Part shown: piece after piece, positions 8,381 to 16,251 of the stretch
Position numbering within the stretch: position 1 is the first letter of the stretch
Layout of the letters: every line of letters begins with the position of its first letter
Position numbers and translations under genes: made by a program
NCBI RefSeq assembly: GCF_002160305.1
Contig: NZ_NFKI01000006.1
Coordinates: forward strand, 20,145-84,144
DNA from: Pseudoflavonifractor sp. An184
Lineage (GTDB): Bacteria > Bacillota > Clostridia > Oscillospirales > Oscillospiraceae
Length of the DNA stretch: 64,000 nucleotides
Direction: 5' to 3'
Notes under the pieces: generated by a model
Told to the model about the DNA's origin: nothing
Database searches by the model: none
The model's input: the letters and a program-made list of their open reading frames with translations, nothing else

Positions 8381-10099
8381 ATGCAGAAACGATGGACCGC
8401 TTTGATTTTGGCGGCGCTGATGCTGGTCACCACCTCCTGCGGCCGGACGGCCCAGCCCCAGGAGGACGTGTCCGGCTCCGCGCCCGACCCCTGGACCCCG
8501 CCGGCCAGCTCCTCCCAAGTGGAGGAGGAGCCGGAGCCTGTGAAGGAGCCCCCGGCCTGGGAGACGGGCCGCACGGTGGAGCACCTGCCGGACAACTACA
8601 ACGGTCTGGAGCTGCCCATTCAGGGGGCCACCGGCTACACCTCGGTGGAGCTGCCCCTGTGGGCCGACCCGGCCGACCAGGAGGCCGCCGCCACGGCGGT
8701 GGAGGAGTGGGAGAAGGCCGAGGAGGAGCGAAAGCGGCTGGAGGAGGAACAGAAGCGCTTAGAGGAGGAGCGGGCCCGCGCAGAGGCGGAGGCCGCCGCT
8801 CAGGCTCAGGCGCAGGGGGAGACCAGTTCCCCCTCGGCCTCTTCCAGTGCGAGCGCCGCCCCGGCGGAGCAGACCACTCCGGCCCCCGACGCGTCCGGCG
8901 GCGGGGAGACTGCGCCGGCAGCGGGGGAGACGGAGACGGCGCAGTCCCAGGAGGGGACAAGCTCCGCCCAGACGGGAACAGACCCGGCCCAGCCCGGAGA
9001 AACTCCGGCGGCGGAGACCCCCGCCGTCCAGGAGCCCGCCCCGGAGACTCCGGCCGATACGCCGGACCCCTCCGGTTCTGCTGAGACTCCGGCCGCGGAG
9101 CCCCAGACCCCGGCGGAGACCGAGCCGGTGGAAGAGGAGGAGCCCCCCACCCTCACCGACGGGGCCCTGGCCCTGGTGGCCTCCGGAACCCCCTTCACGG
9201 TGCTCCGGGAGGAGGGGGGCTGGTGGCAGGTGGCGGTGACCACAGACTACTTCACCGACGAGGAGCAGACCCAGACCCAGCGCGGGGAGATCACCGGCTG
9301 GCTGGAGCACAAGTACTGTCTGGTGAACCTGCCCGACGTGATCCCCTCCATCATCTATGACGCCACCAACAGCTACTCCTCCCACTTCCGGTCCTGCGGC
9401 AAGGTCATCCCCGAGGTCACCGGCGAGGCCTTCTACCCCAGCAAGACCTACAACGAGCGGCTGGGCAAGATGGAGTTTATGATGCCGGTACTCTACTCCA
9501 TGGCCTTCAAGCTGTGCGAGGCCCAGCAGAGCGCCCTGGCCGAGGGCAACAGCCTGATCCTGTACGAGGGCTACCGCCCCCACGAGGTACAGACCAAGGT
9601 GCTCAACTCCCTGTCCGCCATGACCCGCACCGATCCGGAGGTGAAGGAGGCGGTAACCGGGGCCCCCTGGCGGATCTCCTGGTTCATCTCCGGGGGCTAC
9701 TCCAACCACCAGCGGGGCTACGCGGTGGATATGGGGCTGGCCAAGGTGAGCGAGACCAAGGAGTACACCACCGGCGGGTACCGCTATGTGCGGGTGTGGA
9801 ACTATGAGCGCTATGAGATGCCCACCCCCATCCACGAGCTCAGCCGGGCGGCGGCTACCTACACCGCCCCGGTGACCATCAACTCCACCACCGCCTGGAA
9901 GAATGCGGAGATGACCCAGGCCATGGCCTCCAATAAGCCCGCCCTGGGGCTCCAGCGGTACTGCACCGGCGCGGAGCTCACCCCCCTGGCCTCGGAGTGG
10001 TGGCACTTCAACGACCTGTCCACCCGCAGCCAGGTGCTGGACAACCAAGGGATCGGGGATTTCCTCATCTCCAGCGTCCGAAGCGCCGCCCCCGCGTAA
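8381..10099 (+). CDS. Lipoprotein D-Ala-D-Ala peptidase (M15, VanX/VanY-like) with coiled-coil and SH3-like region
   Basis: 572 residues. A lipobox (LVTTSC) is followed by a charged coiled-coil (EEWEKAEEERKRLEEEQKR, about 107-145) and a Pro/Ala/Thr-rich linker to about 255. An SH3-like segment (about 260-300) precedes the peptidase. The M15 zinc-peptidase signature is complete: ILYEGYRPHEVQ (catalytic Arg), SNHQRGYAVDMGL (zinc ligands His and Asp) and ASEWWHFN (catalytic Glu and third zinc ligand His). It should trim D-Ala-D-Ala ends of peptidoglycan precursors or stems outside the membrane. An AGAAGGAGAG site supports the start. A VanR/VanS-like pair lies just downstream on the other strand. 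Confidence 0.88.
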   Translation: MQKRWTALILAALMLVTTSCGRTAQPQEDVSGSAPDPWTPPASSSQVEEEPEPVKEPPAWETGRTVEHLPDNYNGLELPIQGATGYTSVELPLWADPADQEAAATAVEEWEKAEEERKRLEEEQKRLEEERARAEAEAAAQAQAQGETSSPSASSSASAAPAEQTTPAPDASGGGETAPAAGETETAQSQEGTSSAQTGTDPAQPGETPAAETPAVQEPAPETPADTPDPSGSAETPAAEPQTPAETEPVEEEEPPTLTDGALALVASGTPFTVLREEGGWWQVAVTTDYFTDEEQTQTQRGEITGWLEHKYCLVNLPDVIPSIIYDATNSYSSHFRSCGKVIPEVTGEAFYPSKTYNERLGKMEFMMPVLYSMAFKLCEAQQSALAEGNSLILYEGYRPHEVQTKVLNSLSAMTRTDPEVKEAVTGAPWRISWFISGGYSNHQRGYAVDMGLAKVSETKEYTTGGYRYVRVWNYERYEMPTPIHELSRAAATYTAPVTINSTTAWKNAEMTQAMASNKPALGLQRYCTGAELTPLASEWWHFNDLSTRSQVLDNQGIGDFLISSVRSAAPA

Positions 10100-10117
10100 T
10101 ACATCAATCAGCAGAAC

Positions 10118-10150
10118 AAACCGGCCCGCCGAATCGGCGGGCCGGTTTTT
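10118..10150. terminator. Strong terminator between convergent genes
   Basis: CCGGCCCGCCG pairs with CGGCGGGCCGG around a 3-base loop, followed by TTTTT on the + strand. Confidence 0.92.
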
Positions 10151-10159
10151 GTGTTAAGC

Positions 10160-10885
10160 CTAATTCAAATTCAGAAGATATGCCTGATAGGGGGCGCGCA
10201 ACCGGTACCCCAGCTTTTCCGCCAGGGCAACCGAGGGCAGATTGTGGGCGTCCCAGCTGGGGACGAGCCCCCGGTCCAGACAGTCCAGAATCAGCCGCGC
10301 CCCGCAGGAGAGGGCCAGCCCCTTCCGCCGCTGGCCGGGCCGGGTGTCGATCTCGATCTCGACGCCTCCGTCACAGATGGTGTAGGAGGAGGCGCCGGCC
10401 ACTGGGACACCCTCCAACAGGACAATTACCCCCAGCCCCCGGCGGACAAAGTCGTCCCCGTCCCGGAAGTTGCCGCACAGGTCCTTGGACCACGCCTGTC
10501 CCATGAGGACGGGGTAGTGCTGAGGCAGGATAGGGGAGAGGGCGTACCCCTCCGGCAGGGCGGCGGCGTACGCGGCCAGCCGCTCCCGGTCAAACGCCTC
10601 CGGCCCATCCATGGCATAGCGGGGAAAGGGAGACGCCTTTTCACCAAAAACAGACCGGAGCACAGGCTCCCAGTCCGGGGTGCGGGGGATCAGGATGGGG
10701 CGGTCGGCCTGGCGGGCCAGCTCCGGGTCGGGTCTCCCGGCCAGAAAACAGAAGTCCCCCACCGCGCACAGGGCGCTCTCCGGGGGCGTGCGCCCGTCGG
10801 TGACCACCGTGCCCATGTGGCCCTGGAGGCAGCTCCGCACCATGGTTTTCTTCCAACCGGCGAACAGGGGGGCGGCGCTATCCAT
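10160..10885 (-). CDS. GNAT-family N-acetyltransferase
   Basis: 241 residues. The C-terminal half carries the acetyl-CoA-binding GNAT core: VPVAGASSYTICDGGVEIEI, then TRPGQRRKGLALSCGARLI (motif A, here Q/R-x-x-R/K-G), and DAHNLPSVALAEKLGYRL (motif B). The N-terminal half matches the long form GNAT_acetyltran often seen in Firmicutes. The substrate is unknown. The start lies inside the end of the histidine kinase gene (8-base overlap), so it is the third gene of the two-component operon. Confidence 0.83.
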   Translation of the reverse strand: MDSAAPLFAGWKKTMVRSCLQGHMGTVVTDGRTPPESALCAVGDFCFLAGRPDPELARQADRPILIPRTPDWEPVLRSVFGEKASPFPRYAMDGPEAFDRERLAAYAAALPEGYALSPILPQHYPVLMGQAWSKDLCGNFRDGDDFVRRGLGVIVLLEGVPVAGASSYTICDGGVEIEIDTRPGQRRKGLALSCGARLILDCLDRGLVPSWDAHNLPSVALAEKLGYRLRAPYQAYLLNLN

Positions 10886-12011
10886 GGAAATCCCCCTCCC
10901 GCCCCGCCTTGGGCAGGGTGACCTGGAACTCCACCTGGTTGTCCCAGCTCCGGGCGGAGATGGTCCCCCCGTGGAGCTCCACAATCTCCTTGGCGATGGC
11001 CAAGCCAAGGCCCGCGCCCCCCGTGCGGGTGGCGCGGGAGCTGTCCAGGCGGAAGAACTGCTCAAAGATGCGCTCCAGCTTCTCCGGAGGGATGGTCCTC
11101 CCCTCATTATGGAAGCTGAGAACGATAGATGCGCCGGTCTCCGCTCCGGAGATCTGAACCTCCGTCCCCGGCGTGCTGTAATGGCAGGCGTTGCGCAGCA
11201 GGTTGTCAAACACCCGGGCCAGCTTGTCCGGGTCGCAGGGGTAGTCCATCCGTGGCGGCAGGTCCAGGGTGCAGGTGAGCTGCTCCTCCGCGAGCATGGG
11301 CTCAAACTCGCTGACCACCTGCTGGAGCATGCGGCTTAAATCCACCGTCTGCTTCTCCAACTCCAGGTGGCTCAGGTTGAAGCGGGTGATGTCGAAAAAT
11401 TCGTTGATCAGGTCCTCCAGCCGCTCCGCCTTTTCTAAGGCGATGCCGGTGTACCGCGCCCGCAGCTCCGGGGAGATCTGGGGCTCGTCCCGCAGGAGGG
11501 TCAGATAGCCGATGACGCTGGTGAGGGGCGTTTTCAGGTCGTGGGCCAGATAGACCACCAGATCGTTTTTCCGCTGTTCCGCCTCCCGGGCGGCCTGCTG
11601 GGCCCGGAGGGCCTCCTCCCGAGCCAGATTCAGCTGGTCCTCCACGCTCTTCATGGCGGGAGGGAGGCGGATGGGCTCCTCCGTCGGCTGGGAGAGCTGT
11701 CCGGAGGCCTCCACCAGTGCCTGGAGCTGCTGGTTGGGCCGGGCGATGAAGTAGTAGCTGATGACCACCCACCCCACCAGAATGACAAAGGCAAACACAA
11801 AGAAGTAATAGTCCCGCACCCAGTTGAGCAGATGGTAGAGGGGGTTGGTCTCGTACCAGATCAGGCTGCGGCAGATAATAAAGCCCAGCACGCTGACCAC
11901 CAGCACAATGGTCACCCAGGCCATCAGGGCAAGCAGATAGTAGCCCCAGGCCTGGAGGGTGGAGCGGCGGGAGCGCCTCTGGCCGCCGCCCATTTGTCTT
12001 TGCTTACTCAA
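10878..12011 (-). CDS. Sensor histidine kinase, VanS-like
   Basis: 377 residues. Two transmembrane segments (about 20-50 and 72-95) flank a very short extracytoplasmic loop, as in VanS-type kinases. They are followed by a HAMP-like linker, the phosphoacceptor H-box (VVYLAHDLKTPLTSVIGYL, His about residue 161), the N-box (FDNLLRNACHYS), the F region and the G-box (RTGGAGLGLAIAKEIVELHGG). A TTG start at 12011 overlaps the response regulator stop; an in-frame ATG at 11993 is also possible. It phosphorylates the upstream-encoded regulator. Resemblance to VanS is from domain layout and motif wording; it does not prove glycopeptide sensing. Confidence 0.9.
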   Translation of the reverse strand: MSKQRQMGGGQRRSRRSTLQAWGYYLLALMAWVTIVLVVSVLGFIICRSLIWYETNPLYHLLNWVRDYYFFVFAFVILVGWVVISYYFIARPNQQLQALVEASGQLSQPTEEPIRLPPAMKSVEDQLNLAREEALRAQQAAREAEQRKNDLVVYLAHDLKTPLTSVIGYLTLLRDEPQISPELRARYTGIALEKAERLEDLINEFFDITRFNLSHLELEKQTVDLSRMLQQVVSEFEPMLAEEQLTCTLDLPPRMDYPCDPDKLARVFDNLLRNACHYSTPGTEVQISGAETGASIVLSFHNEGRTIPPEKLERIFEQFFRLDSSRATRTGGAGLGLAIAKEIVELHGGTISARSWDNQVEFQVTLPKAGREGDFHG

Positions 12012-12702
12012 TGGTATACCCCACCCCCCAAACGGTCTTGATGAATTTCGGCTTCCGGCTGGGCTCGTGCATCTTCTCCCGCAGCCGGGCGATGTGGCTC
12101 ATCACGGTGTTGTTGCTCTCAAAGTACCGCTCCCCCCACACCGCCTCAAAGAGGGCCTCGCTGGACACCACCTGCCCCCGGTGCTGGCACAGGTACCAGA
12201 GGATGGAGAACTCCAACGGGGTGAGGGAGAGCTCCTCCCCAAAGAGGACGCACTTGTGGTTCACTTTGGAAATTTGAAGCCCCCGGAAGTCGTACTCCTG
12301 GGGTCCGCCCCCCTCGGCGGGGGCGGAGGGGTTGTAGCGGGTGTACCGCCGCAGCTGGGTTTTCACCCGGGCCACCAGCTCCAGGGGGTTGAAGGGCTTT
12401 GTGAGGTAGTCGTCAGCCCCCAGGGTCAGCCCCATGATCTTGTCCATGTCCTCCACCTTGGCGGTGAGCATGAGAATGGGGAACAGGTGGTCCTCCCGGA
12501 TCTTCTGGCACAGGGTGAACCCGTCCACGTCCGGGAGCATCACGTCCAGAATGGCCAGGTCCAGGTGGGTGCTCTCCACACAGGAGAGGGCCTCCTTTCC
12601 GGTATAGAACTTGTGGACGGTGTAGCCCTCGTTTTTCAGGCAGATCTCCACCAGGTCGGCGATGGCCGCCTCGTCGTCTACCACTAAAATGTCGGTGCTC
12701 AT
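12004..12702 (-). CDS. OmpR-family response regulator, VanR-like
   Basis: 232 residues. The receiver domain has the acidic pair (VVDDEAAI), phospho-Asp in AILDVMLPDVDG (about residue 53), Thr in MLTAKVED and Lys in DYLTKPFNP. The C-terminal winged helix shows LTPLEFSILWYLCQHRGQVVS and the wing GVGYTIE. ATG 12702 was chosen because AAGGGAGG stands just before it; an upstream in-frame start lacks such a site. It heads the operon with the kinase and the GNAT gene. Confidence 0.92.
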   Translation of the reverse strand: MSTDILVVDDEAAIADLVEICLKNEGYTVHKFYTGKEALSCVESTHLDLAILDVMLPDVDGFTLCQKIREDHLFPILMLTAKVEDMDKIMGLTLGADDYLTKPFNPLELVARVKTQLRRYTRYNPSAPAEGGGPQEYDFRGLQISKVNHKCVLFGEELSLTPLEFSILWYLCQHRGQVVSSEALFEAVWGERYFESNNTVMSHIARLREKMHEPSRKPKFIKTVWGVGYTIE

Positions 12703-12814
12703 GGAAGAAACCTCCCTTTCGGTTCCGTCCCATTGTACCATAGATTTTCAGGGGAGGGAAGCGGCGGGGGCGGGGGAGAAATCTTAAATTTCATGGGTGT
12801 TTGAAACCTTTGGT

Positions 12815-12927
12815 CCCAGTTCTGCAATATGATATGTTCGGCACCCAGGTGGAACTGGAGGAGATCCACGCCATCTTGGATTCTCTGGAGCTGTCTCAGA
12901 TGACCGGTGGTTTTACGGGAAATTGAG
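12815..12927 (+). pseudogene. Possible C-terminal remnant of an unrecognised gene
   Basis: One frame reads LQYDMFGTQVELEEIHAILDS, then LELSQMTGGF, before a TGA. It has protein-like composition but no ribosome site and no complete gene. It could be the tail of a lost gene; I cannot name it. Confidence 0.25.
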
Positions 12928-12939
12928 GTTTGGGCGTTT

Positions 12940-13600
12940 TACGGACCCTCATCCGCCCCAGTGTGCGCACTGGGGCACCTTCCCCTAAAGGGGAAGGCTT
13001 TCGGGCGGCTGATAGCCGCCCCTACGAATAGGGGAGAGCGGTCCCAAAATCGGGCGGGCGGCCCAGGTGTGCCGCCCCTACGGGTGGAACGGTTTTCCCA
13101 CAGTGGGCGACCGCAAGGGTCTCCCCTACGGCGTTTCTATGCGGCGATTCAGAACGGCGCGTCCAGGAGGCCGCGCCCTACAAAGGGAGAATCCCTCCAG
13201 AGCGGGCGGGTGAGGACACCCGCCCCTACGGCGGATGCGGAAGCGTCCTGTCCTTTCGTAGGGGCCGGACACTGGCCGGCCCGCCGATCACGGACCAGCA
13301 AACACCTGCTCGGCAAAGCCAGGCGCAGATGTAGAACCACACCAGCAGCAATTTTTGCAACCCCAGGGCCCAGTGGCCCGGGAGGAATCGCGGAGGTCAC
13401 TCAGATTTTGCGCGCCGGAAATTCTCCTGAGACTGTCAAGTACGCGTCCCCCGTAATGGGGTCCGGGGAAAGGCGACTATGAGCACGAAGTGCTCATCGG
13501 AGCCGTCCCCGGTGGCGTTTTGGTTACTTTGCCGCCATGGGCAAAGTAACTCGCCGCCCGCAGGCGGCGAAACTCCCCTGCGAACGAAACAAGGGCGGCG
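12940..13600. repeat. Intergenic patchwork of short hairpin repeats
   Basis: The gap 12703-13698 holds no convincing gene. It contains repeated words such as GCCCCTACG (near 13018, 13073 and 13223) and CCCAGTGTGCGCACTGGGG near 12958, then CCTTCCCCTAAAGGGGAAGG. It also has GTTACTTTGCC/GGGCAAAGTAAC near 13525-13550 and a Gly/Arg-rich translation in every frame. This matches the small hairpin-rich repeats spread through intergenic DNA of Oscillospiraceae. Frames that appear open here, such as 12907-13482, are by-products of high GC. Confidence 0.7.
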
Positions 13601-13640
13601 GAGATGCGAAAAGACGAGGCAGGGGCAAAATCCCCTGAAA

Positions 13641-13680
13641 AATAAAACAAAAAGACGGAGCGCCGCAGCGCTCCGTCTTT
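13641..13680 (-). terminator. Terminator of the phosphofructokinase gene
   Basis: AAAGACGGAGCGC and GCGCTCCGTCTTT form a perfect 13-bp stem around CGCA. On the minus strand a T-rich tract follows. Confidence 0.92.
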
Positions 13681-13698
13681 CACAATATGAGGAAATGA

Positions 13699-14940
13699 TT
13701 ACATCTCGGTGGTGAGAACCTTCTTCAGGTGAGCGAACCGGGGCAGGCCGTTCTCCTTGGGAGCGTCGGTCTCACCCTGGATGAGGGGCAGGACGTAGTC
13801 GATGAACTCCTGCTTCACGCCGTTTCCGGCCTCGTTGATCCACTCGCGGGGGACCTTCTTCTCGAAGTTGGCCACGATGTCCAGGGGCTCCAGGGAGGTC
13901 TCGCAGGTGTAGCCGCCCTCGCGGGTGCACTTGAAGGCCACCATTTTGTCGGTGACGCCCTCCACGGCGGCGTTGACGGCGGCGGCGCCGGCCTGCCAGG
14001 CCTCCTTCACATCGGTCTTGGAGGCCAGATGAGCGCCGCAGCGCTGGAGCAGGGAGAGCTCGATGCCGCGGACCTTGGCGCCGGTGGCCTGCTTCACGGT
14101 ATCGGCCAGGTGAGCGGCCAGGCCGCCCAGCTGGGCGTGGCCGAAGCCGTCGGTGGCGGAGGTCTTGGCCTCGGACACGAAGGTGCCGTCGGCGTAGTGG
14201 ATACCCTCGGACACGGCCACCATGCACTTGCCGGTCTTCTCATAGACGGCCTTCACGTCGGCGAGGAACTTGTCCATGTCGAAGTCGGTCTCGGGCAGAT
14301 ACACCAGGTCGGGGCCGCAGCCGGTGAGGGAGGCCAGGGCGGCGGAACCGGCCAGCCAGCCGGCGTGGCGGCCCATGATCTCGATAATGGTAATCATGCC
14401 GGTGTCGTACACGTGGGCGTCCTGCCACACCTCGGCGCAGGAGGTGGCGATATACTTGGCGGCGGAGGCGAAGCCGGGGCAGTGGTCGGTGCCGTTCAGG
14501 TCGTTGTCGATGGTCTTGGGCACGCCCATGATGCGGCACTCATAGCCCACCTTCTGCATATACTTGGAGATCTTGTTGCAGGTGTCCATGGAGTCGTTGC
14601 CGCCGTTGTAGAAGAAGTAGCGCACATTGTACTTCTCAAAAATCTCCAGAATGCGCTTATAATCGGTATCGTCCACATCGGGGTCGGCCAGCTTATAGCG
14701 GCAGGAACCCAGGGCGGAGGAGGGGGTGTACTGGAGCAGGTCCAGCTCCGCGGGGTCCTCCTGGGACATGTCGTACAGCTTGTCCTCCAGAACGCCCTTG
14801 ATGCCGTGGGCGGCGCCCAGCACCCGGGTGATGCAGTCCGCCTTCAAAGCGGTCTGGATGACGCCCTGAGCGCTGGCGTTAATGACGGCGGTAGGGCCGC
14901 CGGACTGGCCAATGATACATGCGCCGGTGAGTTTTTCCAT
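13699..14940 (-). CDS. pfp: Pyrophosphate-dependent 6-phosphofructokinase
   Basis: 413 residues. It catalyses the reversible phosphorylation of fructose 6-phosphate with PPi in glycolysis. The N-terminus IIGQSGGPTAVINAS and the motif YNGGNDSMDT carry the extra Asp that replaces the Gly of ATP-dependent enzymes, and VPKTIDNDLNGTDH has the Lys of PPi enzymes in place of Gly. The catalytic MGRHAGW and substrate-binding ISEG-like AVSEGIHY segments are also present. The start has TAGGAGGA just upstream. It is divergent from the class II aldolase gene, the next step of the pathway, and the two probably share a regulatory region. Confidence 0.93.
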   Translation of the reverse strand: MEKLTGACIIGQSGGPTAVINASAQGVIQTALKADCITRVLGAAHGIKGVLEDKLYDMSQEDPAELDLLQYTPSSALGSCRYKLADPDVDDTDYKRILEIFEKYNVRYFFYNGGNDSMDTCNKISKYMQKVGYECRIMGVPKTIDNDLNGTDHCPGFASAAKYIATSCAEVWQDAHVYDTGMITIIEIMGRHAGWLAGSAALASLTGCGPDLVYLPETDFDMDKFLADVKAVYEKTGKCMVAVSEGIHYADGTFVSEAKTSATDGFGHAQLGGLAAHLADTVKQATGAKVRGIELSLLQRCGAHLASKTDVKEAWQAGAAAVNAAVEGVTDKMVAFKCTREGGYTCETSLEPLDIVANFEKKVPREWINEAGNGVKQEFIDYVLPLIQGETDAPKENGLPRFAHLKKVLTTEM

Positions 14941-15021
14941 GTTTAGTTCCTCCTAAAGTGTTGTTGAGATACCCAAAACTAGTTTTACCTAAATTTCTCT
15001 TACAAATCATACCACGTACCC

Positions 15022-15050
15022 TTGTATTTTTCAATCCACAATGGTACAAT
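15022..15050 (+). promoter_or_regulatory. Candidate promoter of the aldolase gene
   Basis: TTGTAT (15022-15027), a 17-bp spacer and TACAAT (15045-15050) stand 36 bases before the start, in the divergent gap 14941-15085. Confidence 0.6.
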
Positions 15051-15085
15051 ATGAGACGTAAAAAACTTACAAGGAGATGGTCACT

Positions 15086-16054
15086 ATGCCATTAGTTACC
15101 TCCACCGAAATGTTCAAGAAGGCCTATGACGGCGGCTACGCCATCGGCGCCTTCAACGTCAACAATATGGAGATCGTCCAGGGCATCACCGAGGCCGCCC
15201 GGGACCTGAATGCTCCCCTGATCCTTCAGGTGTCCAAGGGCGCCCGCGCCTACGCCAACCACACCTACCTGGTGAAGCTGGTGGAGGCCGCCGCCATCGA
15301 GTGCCCCAACATCCCCATCGTGCTGCATCTGGACCACGGCCCCGACTTTGAGACCTGCAAGTCCTGCATCGACGGCGGCTTCACCTCCGTTATGATCGAC
15401 GCCTCCTCCAAGCCCTTCCAGGAGAACATCGAGATCACCAAGAAGGTCGTGGAGTACGCCCACGACCACGGCGTGGTGGTAGAGGCCGAGCTGGGCGCTC
15501 TGGCCGGCATCGAGGACGACGTGAAGGTCTCCGCCGAGGAGTCCCACTACACCCACCCCGAGGAGGTGGAGGAGTTCGTATCCAAGACCGGCTGCGACTC
15601 CCTGGCCATCGCCATCGGCACCAGCCACGGCGCCTACAAGTTCACCGCTGAGCAGTGCACCCGCAATGAGAAGGGCGAGCTGGTTCCGCCTCCCCTGCGC
15701 TTCGACATCCTGGAGGAGGTCACCAAGCGCCTGCCCGGGTTCCCCATCGTGCTCCACGGCTCCTCCTCCGTGCCTCAGAACTTCGTGAAGATGATCAACG
15801 AGAACGGCGGCAAGATGCCCGACGCCGTGGGTATCCCCGAGGAGCAGCTGCGTCAGGCCGCCCGGAGCGCGGTGTGTAAGATCAACATCGACTCCGACCT
15901 GCGTCTGGCCATGACCGGCACCATCCGTCAGTTCTTCAACGAGCACCCCGACAAGTTCGACCCCCGCGAGTACCTCAAGCCCGCCCGGGCCGCCATCAAG
16001 GAGCTGGTCGCCCACAAGATCGTGGACGTGCTGGGCTGCGACGGCAAGGCATAA
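15086..16054 (+). CDS. fba: Class II fructose-1,6-bisphosphate aldolase
   Basis: 322 residues. It cleaves fructose 1,6-bisphosphate with a divalent metal. Visible signatures are IPIVLHLDHGPDFETC (catalytic Asp and zinc His, near residues 75-85), VVEAELGALAG (metal/substrate region), AIAIGTSHGAYKF (zinc His) and FPIVLHGSSSVP (zinc His and phosphate loop), ending with CKINIDSDLRLAMTG. ATG 15086 was chosen because AAGGAG at 15071-15076 directly abuts the ATG at 15077 but is 9 bases before 15086. It is divergent from pfp, forming a glycolytic pair. Confidence 0.95.
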   Translation: MPLVTSTEMFKKAYDGGYAIGAFNVNNMEIVQGITEAARDLNAPLILQVSKGARAYANHTYLVKLVEAAAIECPNIPIVLHLDHGPDFETCKSCIDGGFTSVMIDASSKPFQENIEITKKVVEYAHDHGVVVEAELGALAGIEDDVKVSAEESHYTHPEEVEEFVSKTGCDSLAIAIGTSHGAYKFTAEQCTRNEKGELVPPPLRFDILEEVTKRLPGFPIVLHGSSSVPQNFVKMINENGGKMPDAVGIPEEQLRQAARSAVCKINIDSDLRLAMTGTIRQFFNEHPDKFDPREYLKPARAAIKELVAHKIVDVLGCDGKA

Positions 16055-16073
16055 TTTCATCCGCTGTTACTTC

Positions 16074-16102
16074 AAAGGAGCGCCCATGGGCGCTCCTTTT
16101 TT
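16074..16102 (+). terminator. Terminator of the aldolase gene
   Basis: AAAGGAGCGCC-CATG-GGCGCTCCTTT followed by a T-run. Confidence 0.93.
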
Positions 16103-16251
16103 GCCTGAAAATGCCGCAAACGGACCTAAAACCGCGCCGCCTTGCCATGGGGGAAAAATCATGCTACAATTTTACTGTCCGTCCTGCCGGGGCGGGCGGT
16201 TTTGATCCCCATGATATTTCCATGATTTGTTCTGTAAGGAGGCGCTTTCCC

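Noticed and set aside
12907..13482. Open frame of 191 codons in the repeat block
   Set aside because: Its translation is low-complexity and Arg/Pro-rich, it has no ribosome site, and it runs through known hairpin repeats.
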